The notes under the pieces: generated by a model
What the model was told of the DNA's origin: nothing
The model's input: only the letters and a program-made list of their open reading frames with translations
Database searches by the model: none
Translations under genes and position numbers: made by a program
NCBI RefSeq assembly: GCF_046097105.1
Contig: NZ_CP175562.1
Span: 2,294,001 to 2,358,000, forward strand
Source of the DNA: Natroniella sp046097105
Lineage (GTDB): Bacteria; Bacillota; Halanaerobiia; Halobacteroidales; Halobacteroidaceae
Direction of reading: 5' to 3'
Length of the DNA: 64,000 nt
Part shown: positions 35,294 to 41,884 of the stretch, one piece after another
Position numbering within the stretch: position 1 is the stretch's first letter
Layout: each line of letters starts with the position of its first letter

Positions 35294-35337
35294 AAAGGGA
35301 TAAGTATTGGATAAAACCAATACTTATCCCTTTTCAA
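35294..35337 (+). terminator. Terminator after purL
   Basis: A perfect 17-bp stem, AAAGGGATAAGTATTGG (35294-35310) with its complement (35317-35333). Flanking GTTGAAAA/TTTTCAAC can extend it. Confidence 0.85.
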
Positions 35338-35411
35338 CATAAAACATAAAAAAAGGAATTTGGATTAATATGTATAATTAGGTTATAAAGACCTGTTCAG
35401 GGAGGTGTATC

Positions 35412-35866
35412 GTGAGAAGTATAGATAAAGAGGAAATTTTTATTTCAGCTGAAGATCACTATTGTGATTTTTTAAAGGCTGGAACTGTTATGCCCTATCA
35501 ATTAGATTTAATGATGAAATAATTGTTTATTTGGCTGTATCAACAACTAATTTAAAGATGAAGCAAGAGTTAATTGCAATAACACTGTTATTGCGAGATA
35601 AGATAATTAATGATCTTGATAAAAGTAAAGCAAAAAAATTATCTAAGAGGAATAACAAAATAGAATTAAGTGTTAAACAGATAAAAGTTTTGAAAAATTT
35701 GTGTAGAGGCTTAACAACAAAAGAGATCGCAAATAAGTTACATTGTTCTAAAAGTACAGTTAAATATCATAAAAGAATAATATTTGAAAAATTAAATGTA
35801 AACTCTACTCCAGAGATGATTGTTGAGGCTATCAAGGTAGGATTGATTTGCATAGAAGAAATTTAA
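35412..35866 (+). pseudogene. Frameshifted LuxR-type HTH regulator
   Basis: GTG 35412, behind GGGAGGTG, opens a 36-codon frame (MRSIDKEEIFISAEDHYCDF...) that stops at 35520-35522. In the -1 frame coding resumes at about 35507 as FNDEIIVYLAVSTTNLKMK and runs to 35866, with a C-terminal LuxR/GerE HTH (LCRGLTTKEIANKLHCSKST). Joining the frames near 35503-35510 gives one continuous protein of about 151 residues. So the gene is either broken by one lost base or read by -1 frameshifting. It sits directly upstream of the broken bacteriocin gene and may have been its regulator. Confidence 0.7.
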
Positions 35867-35892
35867 ATATTATATCTGGTCACTAAAGACTA

Positions 35893-35941
35893 TACTATCG
35901 GGTAGTTTTTGCAAATTAATGGATAAAATCCTACCCGATCG
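35893..35941. promoter_or_regulatory. Inverted repeat upstream of the bacteriocin gene
   Basis: ATCGGGTAG (about 35897-35905) and CTACCCGAT (about 35931-35939) are perfect inverted copies. The site lies between the LuxR-type pseudogene and the precursor gene and could be its operator or a leader hairpin. Confidence 0.45.
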
Positions 35942-36029
35942 GTCAGTTTACATATCAGGATAATGATGGTAATATAACTAATGTAATACTTCTCGAGGAG
36001 TAAAAATAAATCTAAAGGAGGAATGTGTG

Positions 36030-36253
36030 ATGAGAGAATTAAATGAGCAAGAATTGATGGCTGTTGATGGTGGGTGGACTAATGCTAGAGAAGGAGCAAT
36101 AGGTGGTGGTGCTGGAAATGCTGTTAGAAATGCTGCTGGTGCTGCTAAAAGCGCTTTTAAAGCTGCAAGTAGTGCAAAGCTGGAGCTGCTGCAGGGGTTA
36201 AAGGTGCTGCTGTAGGTGCTATTGGGGGAGCAGCTATTGATGTTTTTGGTTAA
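36030..36253 (+). pseudogene. Class II bacteriocin precursor, frameshifted
   Basis: ATG 36030 (site AAAGGAGG) begins MRELNEQELMAVDGG, a textbook double-glycine leader, followed by a mature region rich in Gly/Ala with GxxxG spacing (AIGGGAGNAVRNAAG). After AASSAK the frame shifts: the annotated frame ends at 36215 with an unlike tail (KLELLQGLKVLL). The next frame from 36179 continues AGAAAGVKGAAVGAIGGAAI and stops at 36251-36253. One missing base at about 36177-36179 explains this. The repaired product would be about 74 residues. The gene is probably inactive. Confidence 0.8.
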
Positions 36254-36281
36254 TATTTGATAATTATCCTATTATAAATAG

Positions 36282-36316
36282 GGCTCCTTTTTTTGTAACA
36301 AAAGGGGCCTCTTTTG
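36282..36316 (+). terminator. Terminator after the bacteriocin gene
   Basis: GGCTCCTTTT (36282-36291) pairs with AAAAGGGGCC (36300-36309) with one G-U pair, followed by TCTTTTGTT. Confidence 0.75.
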
Positions 36317-36346
36317 TTAGAATATAAAAATTTGGGGTGATTAAAT

Positions 36347-36643
36347 ATGAAAAAAGATGGCATAAAAAAGATTTTTGAGATACATACAAGCACTATTTTA
36401 ATGGGGCTATTAATAGGTATTAGTCTTATTTTTTTTTCTAATATTGGTTTAAATTCTAATCAAACAACTTTATACGGAAGTATTTTTGGAGCTTTCTTAG
36501 GTTCGATAATTTACAAGGACAAAATGAAAAATATAGAAAAAAATTGGCTTAAGGTAATTTTAGGTTTGATTTTTGATATATTTATTGCTTCAGTGATTGT
36601 AGTAGCAATAATTTCATTAGCCTGGTTTATTAACCTTATATAA
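36347..36643 (+). CDS. Small membrane protein, possible bacteriocin immunity protein
   Basis: A 98-residue protein with about three membrane helices (residues about 16-32, 42-58, 68-95) and a basic N-terminus. I recognise no family. Immunity proteins of class II bacteriocins are often small, multi-helix membrane proteins encoded just after the precursor, which is its position here. This is the only basis for the suggested role. The frame is intact, with GGGGTG before ATG 36347. Confidence 0.5.
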   Translation: MKKDGIKKIFEIHTSTILMGLLIGISLIFFSNIGLNSNQTTLYGSIFGAFLGSIIYKDKMKNIEKNWLKVILGLIFDIFIASVIVVAIISLAWFINLI

Positions 36644-36845
36644 GATTTCTCAGCTAAGAATTATGTAGATATTAACTGGGGGTTTTAGTTATTCACCAAA
36701 GTCAATATAAGTTTAAAACATCTATTATCTAAGTGACTTTTAAGGACATCTTATTATTTATGAAAATTTAGATCAATTATTGAAAATTAGATTCAAGTTT
36801 TAGTAAACTTTAAAATAAAGATAAAGTAAGTGGGTGGATAAATTA

Positions 36846-37034
36846 ATGCAAAAGGTTAAGAAATTAATAAAAATATTTTTTCTTTTTTTAAGTTTATTCT
36901 CGACAAAATTATATCTTCAATTAAAGATGGAATTGAATTTATTGTTACTAATTATCACTATCGTTGCATTGTTAAAAAATATAGATTTACTAACTCAACC
37001 AAATCAAATTAGTAATCAAAAATTTATAACTTAG
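36846..37034 (+). CDS. Hypothetical small hydrophobic protein
   Basis: A 62-residue ORF from ATG 36846, with a GTGGGTGG site about 10 bases upstream. Two hydrophobic segments (about 8-22 and 33-46) are separated by a short charged stretch, and the end is Asn/Gln-rich. There is no recognised family. It lies in the decayed bacteriocin region and is followed by a hairpin without T-run, so it may be a remnant or a small peptide. Confidence 0.35.
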   Translation: MQKVKKLIKIFFLFLSLFSTKLYLQLKMELNLLLLIITIVALLKNIDLLTQPNQISNQKFIT

Positions 37035-37037
37035 TAG

Positions 37038-37068
37038 ACTTTTCAAAGTAATAATTACTTTGAAAAGT
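37038..37068. terminator. Hairpin, possible bidirectional terminator
   Basis: ACTTTTCAAAGTAA (37038-37051) and TTACTTTGAAAAGT (37055-37068) form a perfect 14-bp stem with a 3-base loop; no long T-run follows. Confidence 0.5.
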
Positions 37069-37140
37069 AGTCCTTGTTCTATATTAAAAGTAAAATATAG
37101 AATATATTTCTAGATGAAAGCCTATTAACCTAGGTTTTAG

Positions 37141-37183
37141 ATCACTAGCGTTGCATCTAAAATTTCGATGCAACGCTAGTGAT
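37141..37183. repeat. Perfect 17-bp inverted repeat at the exporter-remnant junction
   Basis: ATCACTAGCGTTGCATC (37141-37157) and its exact complement GATGCAACGCTAGTGAT (37167-37183) flank TAAAATTTC. The ABC-exporter fragment begins exactly at the right end. No T-run follows. A fold-back deletion scar is one explanation. Confidence 0.75.
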
Positions 37184-37547
37184 TGATGATATATTAGTTG
37201 ATTATTTAGAAACTACCTTACATGTGTTTTCAATTGGAGTTATATTTTTAGCGTTCTTTCAAGTAATTTTAAACTTTTTTAGACAACATTTATTACTATA
37301 TTTAAGTCAAAAGATAGATGTATCATTAATTTTAAATTATTATCGTCATGTACTAAATCTTCCGATGAACTTTTTTGATACTAGAAAGGTAGGAGCTATC
37401 TTATCGGGATTATCTGACGCTACAAAGATTAGACAAGCAGTCTCTGGAGCAACTATTACAGTTATCAGTCATTATTATGTCAGTAAGTTGGATTTGCAGG
37501 ACTTAACTGAATTAAAAATTGGGGTGTCTGCTGATGGAGAATTTTAA
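37179..37547 (+). pseudogene. Remnant of a peptide-exporting ABC transporter
   Basis: The fragment encodes IDDILVDYLETTLHVFSIGV, helices of an ABC exporter, and LNLPMNFFDTRKVGAILSGL, a sequence typical of the membrane domain of bacteriocin exporters with a C39 peptidase. The peptidase domain, the last helices and the whole ATPase are missing. About residue 95 the sequence changes to YYVSKLDLQDLTELKIGVSA, which looks like the end of another protein, perhaps the membrane fusion partner. There is no ribosome binding site at its start. It is best read as two deletion stumps joined. Confidence 0.65.
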
Positions 37548-37761
37548 GGTAGATAAATCTTTTTTGTTCTATTACTATTTTTAGTTTTTCAGTCGAGTTT
37601 AGTTGAGGCAGAAGAGTTGAGTTTAAAGGAACGATTACAGAAGAAAATTTTAAAGAAGACTATTTTGAATTTAAAAGTAGTCAAATTGATTTAAAAGCTG
37701 CTAAGGATCAAATTTTGTTAACTAAATTGCGATTAAGTCAATTGCTCATAAATAATGAGTA
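37531..37761 (+). pseudogene. Degraded gene, possibly TolC-like outer-membrane efflux protein
   Basis: From ATG 37531 a signal-peptide-like start is seen only if a frameshift at about 37562 is repaired (FVLLLFLVFQSSLVEAEELS). A second frame change near 37640 leads to FKSSQIDLKAAKDQILLTKL ending at 37761. The order signal peptide, SLKERL, then long coiled helix resembles a shortened TolC-family protein. Several frameshifts and a large internal loss make it non-functional. A TolC partner for a peptide exporter would fit a diderm host. Confidence 0.45.
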
Positions 37762-37774
37762 AAAAGTAGACTAA

Positions 37775-37822
37775 ACATAGAAAAAGAACCTTGACCAAGG
37801 ATTCTTTTTCTATGTTTTTTTG
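37775..37822 (+). terminator. Terminator at the end of the bacteriocin remnant region
   Basis: ACATAGAAAAAGAA plus CCTT (37775-37792) pairs with AAGG plus TTCTTTTTCTATGT (37797-37815) with one bulged A, then seven T. Confidence 0.85.
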
Positions 37823-37899
37823 GAAAAACTCACAGAGCAACATGGTTAATTATATGATGAGTATAAGCCTTTAAATTAGTTCAGAAAGGAGTTGCTAAT

Positions 37900-39156
37900 A
37901 TGGAGGTCAACTTATCACTTAATGGAGGCGGAATTAAGGGGATTAGCCATGTAGGAGGCCTAAAGGCCTTAGAGGAAGAAGAAATAGAGGTTAAAGCGAT
38001 TGCTGGTAGCTCAGCAGGGGCAATTATAGCTGCTTTATATGGAGCAGGTTATAGCTGTGCTGAATTAAAAGAAATTATGTATCAGGTTGATTTTAATAAA
38101 TTTAAAGATGGTTTTTCTCTATTTAGATTGATTAGAGATTATGGTTTATATAGTGGTAATCATTTTTTGCGATGGATTGAGGCTAAATTAGCCGCTAAGG
38201 GAATTAATAAGTTTAAAGACTTAAGGATGAATGTTAAAATTATAACGTCAGAAGTAACTTATAGTAAAGAGCAGGTCTTTTCTAAGACTGAAACCCCAGA
38301 GTTTTCTGTAGCTGAAGCTGTCAGGATGTCAATTGGAATTCCTATCTTTTATGTTCCTTATCGTTATCAATCTCAACTATATGTTGATGGAGGAGTGATG
38401 AACAACTTACCGCTAAATGTATTTAATGAAGCTAAAGAGCCGGTTTTAGGTTTTTTATTACTAGAGCAGGAACAACAAGAGCAGACGGAGATTAATAACT
38501 TTGTTGATTATCTAACTACCTTAATGAATATGGTAATCTCGGTTAATGAACTACGGCAGATTGAATTATCTGATTCGTATATTATCTCAATTCCAACCGG
38601 TAATACTAGAGCTACTGATTTTTCTCTGTCATTAGAAGAGAAAGAGCAATTATATAGGTTGGGTTACCAAAGGGTAAGAGATAATTTAGCAAAGTTTGAA
38701 GATAGACGATTAGGAGAAACAAAGATACTTGATCAGGGGGAGATTAGAGCTACAACTGTTGAGATAGAGGAGCTTAGTAGAATGATGATCAGCTATTTAA
38801 AAAATAATTTTGAGCTTGATCAAATTGATGGTATTGTTTCAAGTGCAGATGATGATTATTTATTTTCTTATCTGCTTGCCAAACAGTTAAACAAAAAGTT
38901 TACGGTCCTTAAACCAGAAGAGGTAGCATTAGATAACTGTCGCTATAATCAATTACAGCCGGGAGAAAGGGTTATAATTACGACTTTTTTATTAACGGAA
39001 GATAAGCAATTGATTAAATCAGCAAAGCAGTTAAGAAAGCTTGGAATTGAAGTTGAAGAGATCATTACTTTTATTGGACGTGAAAGTAATTTCCAAACTA
39101 CTGGATTAGATAATGAGTTGGCTATTACTAAATATAGGACTCTTAATTTTGATTGA
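37900..39156 (+). CDS. Patatin-like phospholipase with phosphoribosyltransferase-like C-terminal domain
   Basis: A 418-residue protein. The N-terminal 260 residues are a patatin domain: oxyanion loop LNGGGIKGI (7-15), nucleophile elbow GSSAG (about 37-41) and catalytic Asp in YVDGGVMNNLPL. The C-terminal part (about 300-400) reads like a type I phosphoribosyltransferase fold: IDGIVSSADDDYLFSYLLAK, then LQPGERVIITTFLLTED and LRKLGIEVEEIITFIGR. The PRPP loop, normally VDDVxTTG, is replaced by ITTFLLTED, so it should not bind PRPP normally. Lipase activity is plausible; the tail is probably a binding or regulatory domain. GGAGTTG precedes ATG 37900. Confidence 0.82.
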   Translation: MEVNLSLNGGGIKGISHVGGLKALEEEEIEVKAIAGSSAGAIIAALYGAGYSCAELKEIMYQVDFNKFKDGFSLFRLIRDYGLYSGNHFLRWIEAKLAAKGINKFKDLRMNVKIITSEVTYSKEQVFSKTETPEFSVAEAVRMSIGIPIFYVPYRYQSQLYVDGGVMNNLPLNVFNEAKEPVLGFLLLEQEQQEQTEINNFVDYLTTLMNMVISVNELRQIELSDSYIISIPTGNTRATDFSLSLEEKEQLYRLGYQRVRDNLAKFEDRRLGETKILDQGEIRATTVEIEELSRMMISYLKNNFELDQIDGIVSSADDDYLFSYLLAKQLNKKFTVLKPEEVALDNCRYNQLQPGERVIITTFLLTEDKQLIKSAKQLRKLGIEVEEIITFIGRESNFQTTGLDNELAITKYRTLNFD

Positions 39157-39234
39157 CAAGTTTTTGAGTTTGTTATATTATTTGAATGGAGAAAATTAAG
39201 CTTGAAGTGGAGTTAATTTGAAAGGAGTAGTTAA

Positions 39235-39864
39235 ATGCATGGTTATTATGGAGCTGTCAAGACAGGATGGTTAGAAGTAATTGCTGGAGTTATGTTTTCA
39301 GGAAAGAGTAGTGAACTAATTAGGAGAGTAGAGCGAGCGATGATTGCTCAACAAAATGTAATTGTCTTTAAACCAAAGCTTGATAAACGTTATAGTGAAA
39401 CAGAAGTTGCTACTCATAATGGAATTAAGATCAAAGCTCAAATTGTTGATTCAGTAGCAGAGATTAAACAGAGGGTTAAGCAATATAGTAAAGAGGTTAA
39501 TTTGGATGTAATAGCAATTGATGAGGGCCAATTCTTCTCTAACCGCTTGGTTCAATTGGCTGACCAACTAACTGATGAGGGTTATCGAATCATCATAGCA
39601 GGTTTAGATACTGATTTTGCTGGAAGAGGTTTTGAGCCGATTCCTGAATTGATGGCTAGAGCAGAATATGTAACTAAATTACATGCTGTTTGTGTTAAGT
39701 GTTCTAATCCAGCTACTAGAAACCAAAGGTTGATTAATGGAGAGCCAGCTAGTATTAATGATCCGATACTGGTTGTAGGAGCTGGAGCTGATGATGAGGT
39801 TGAGCAAAATGAAGAATACTATGAAGCACGTTGTCGTAGTTGTCACCAGATAAGATATGATTAA
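39235..39864 (+). CDS. tdk: Thymidine kinase
   Basis: A 209-residue type II thymidine kinase for salvage of thymidine. The P-loop GVMFSGKSSELIRR (residues about 20-33), Walker B VIAIDEGQFF with catalytic Glu, and the lid with a structural zinc site (CVKC and CRSC) are intact. The N-terminus is about ten residues longer than usual. AAAGGAG precedes ATG 39235. The stop codon lies inside the palindromic terminator. Confidence 0.94.
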   Translation: MHGYYGAVKTGWLEVIAGVMFSGKSSELIRRVERAMIAQQNVIVFKPKLDKRYSETEVATHNGIKIKAQIVDSVAEIKQRVKQYSKEVNLDVIAIDEGQFFSNRLVQLADQLTDEGYRIIIAGLDTDFAGRGFEPIPELMARAEYVTKLHAVCVKCSNPATRNQRLINGEPASINDPILVVGAGADDEVEQNEEYYEARCRSCHQIRYD

Positions 39865-39893
39865 ATAATCTAGATTATTTAATCATATCTTTT
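39852..39893. terminator. Palindromic terminator after tdk
   Basis: A perfect 40-base palindrome with arms AAGATATGATTAAATAATCT (39852-39871) and its complement (39872-39891), followed by T. It overlaps the tdk stop and could serve lgt on the other strand poorly. Confidence 0.8.
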
Positions 39894-39962
39894 GTAAAAA
39901 AATTCAATTAAGTTAGCAGGAAGTTAAGTAACCCACCGAGAAATTCTATGAATATGGTGGGG

Positions 39963-40739
39963 TTAGTATTTGTTTTTGTGATTATAATAACTAATACCAA
40001 AACAGAGCACGATAATAAAGATGCTGATTAATTGAGCAACTCTGAAAGGGCCAAACATTAGACTGTCAGTTCTCATGCCCTCAATAAAGAAACGCCCTAG
40101 TGAATATAAACCAAGATAAGTTAAAAATAATTCCCCTGGCTTCAGAAAATCCTTTTTGTTCCAGTAAAAGAAAAGAAAAGAAAAGACAGCTAAATTCCAG
40201 AGTGATTCATATAAGAAAGTCGGGTGGTAGTAGGTGCCATCTATTCTCATCTGTTCTATAATCCAAGTTGGTAAGTGAAGGTTTTCCAAAAATGATCTAC
40301 TTACAGGGCCTCCATGGGCTTCTTGATTCATAAAATTACCCCAACGACCGATTGCTTGTCCTAAAATAATTCCTGGAGCTGTAATATCAGCCATCTTCCA
40401 AAAATTAATCTTTTTTCTTTTAGTGAAGAAAATAGTTACGATGATAGCAGCAATTAGACCACCATGAATTGCTAAACCACCACGACCAATTATTTGAGCT
40501 GGATATTGACTATAATAATCCCACCTGAAGATTACATAGTAAGCTCTAGCTCCAATGATTACGAAAGGGATAGTCCAGACGATTAAATCTAATACTAAAT
40601 CTGGATTAACATTTCTTCTTTTAGCCTCTTTAGTGGCAATGCCAATCCCAACTAAAAAAGATAAGGCAATAAAGATCCCGTACCAATAAACAGTAACTGG
40701 GCCAATCTGGAATGCAATTGGATCAATATAGTTGTTAAT
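39963..40739 (-). CDS. lgt: Prolipoprotein diacylglyceryl transferase, apparent ATT start
   Basis: A membrane enzyme adding diacylglycerol to lipobox cysteines, as in the two lipoproteins encoded above. The open frame runs 258 codons without a stop. It includes the conserved GGLAIHGGLI and the signature GRWGNFMNQEAHGG, with YHPTFLYESLWN and RFFIEGMRTDSL near the end. The first in-frame ATG (40394) would discard the essential HGG region. The only position with a good ribosome binding site is ATT at 40739-40737, eight bases after GGAGG. AUU initiation is rare but known (infC). Confidence 0.85.
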   Translation of the reverse strand: MNNYIDPIAFQIGPVTVYWYGIFIALSFLVGIGIATKEAKRRNVNPDLVLDLIVWTIPFVIIGARAYYVIFRWDYYSQYPAQIIGRGGLAIHGGLIAAIIVTIFFTKRKKINFWKMADITAPGIILGQAIGRWGNFMNQEAHGGPVSRSFLENLHLPTWIIEQMRIDGTYYHPTFLYESLWNLAVFSFLFFYWNKKDFLKPGELFLTYLGLYSLGRFFIEGMRTDSLMFGPFRVAQLISIFIIVLCFGISYYNHKNKY

Positions 40740-41171
40740 AGTTAATTCCTCCTTTGGACTTGCTTAAAACTTTGTTTAATAATATAATAGATAGAAATAA
40801 TAGTCAAATTTATAGTGGTATGACTCATTATTGGGGTTTGTGTATAGTTATTTAAGTTAAGATGGAACTTATCATAAAATGATGTTAATTATTGATTAAA
40901 GTTAAATTATATAATTGTATTTTATAAAAATTAAGCTAATATTTCAATAAATTTTAGATATAAAAAATAGTTTTGATCTTGTTTTAAATTTGATGTTAGA
41001 TGATTAAGGGGAGTATACTCAAAAATAGATGTTATTATTTAAGATTAAATTTCTTTAGAAATTTAATCTTTGACTATATTATTAGAATTATAAAAAATGA
41101 GTTATGAACCCCCCTTATATATAAATAAAAAGCTAACAAAATAAATTCAATTTAGAAAGGAAGATGATAGT
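40740..41171. other. 432-base AT-rich gap between lgt and rex
   Basis: This stretch holds the divergent regulatory regions of lgt and rex. I see no convincing ORF. The only clear structure is the hairpin at 41041-41070. No good Rex box (TTGTGAA-N-TTCACAA type) is visible. Confidence 0.6.
41041..41070. terminator. 14-bp hairpin upstream of rex
   Basis: AAGATTAAATTTCT (41041-41054) and AGAAATTTAATCTT (41057-41070), a perfect stem with a 2-base loop followed only by TGAC. It lies about 100 bases before rex and may be an operator or leader hairpin rather than a terminator. Confidence 0.45.
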
Positions 41172-41807
41172 ATGAAAAATATTGGGATTCCGGCAACAAC
41201 TATCGAAAGACTACCGTTATATTATCGGGTGTTACAGAAGTTAAAGAAACAAAGTGTGGAGGTTATCTCTTCTAAAAATTTAGGGAAGAGGCTTGGAATT
41301 CCTTCAACACAAGTTAGGAAAGATCTATCTTATTATGGTGAGTTTGGAAGAAGAGGTGTTGGATATGAAGTTTCAGTCTTGATTAAGCAGTTAGAGAAGA
41401 TCTTGGGATTAAATAAAAGTTGGAATTTGGCTCTAATAGGAGCAGGTAACTTGGGGCACGCTTTATTAGATTATCATGGTTTTAGAAAGCTAGGGTTAAA
41501 TATAAAATATGTCTTTGATGAGGATGAAGACAAGATAGGTCAGGAGTTTAATGGGGTTAAAGTAAAAGACATAGAAAATATGGAAGAATTAATTGACAAA
41601 AATGAGATTAAGATTGCTATAATTGCGGTTCCTGCTCGAGTAGCTCAAGAGATTGCTGATCGATTAGTTGGAGCAGGAATTAAAGCAATTTGGAATTTTG
41701 CTCCAACATATTTGCAGGTTTCAGAGGATATAAAGCTAAAGAATGAAGATCTATCGATTGGATTGGTCGGCTTAACCTATCATTTATCAAATAATGGGAG
41801 CAAATAA
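41172..41807 (+). CDS. rex: Redox-sensing repressor Rex
   Basis: A 211-residue transcriptional repressor that leaves DNA when the NADH/NAD+ ratio rises, usually controlling fermentation genes. The N-terminal winged helix contains STQVRKDLSYYGEFGRRGVG (about 44-63), the Rossmann domain has ALIGAGNLGHALLDY (about 93-107), and the C-terminal swapped helix is present. GAAAGGAAG precedes ATG 41172. It may regulate the hbd/crt/thiolase genes at 53-56 kb, as in Clostridium, but no clear box was found there. Confidence 0.94.
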   Translation: MKNIGIPATTIERLPLYYRVLQKLKKQSVEVISSKNLGKRLGIPSTQVRKDLSYYGEFGRRGVGYEVSVLIKQLEKILGLNKSWNLALIGAGNLGHALLDYHGFRKLGLNIKYVFDEDEDKIGQEFNGVKVKDIENMEELIDKNEIKIAIIAVPARVAQEIADRLVGAGIKAIWNFAPTYLQVSEDIKLKNEDLSIGLVGLTYHLSNNGSK

Positions 41808-41884
41808 TATAATTAATTAATCTTCTGTTAGATATGAAATGATTTAGCTAATAATTTAAATTCAACTTATAGGAGGGATAATTT

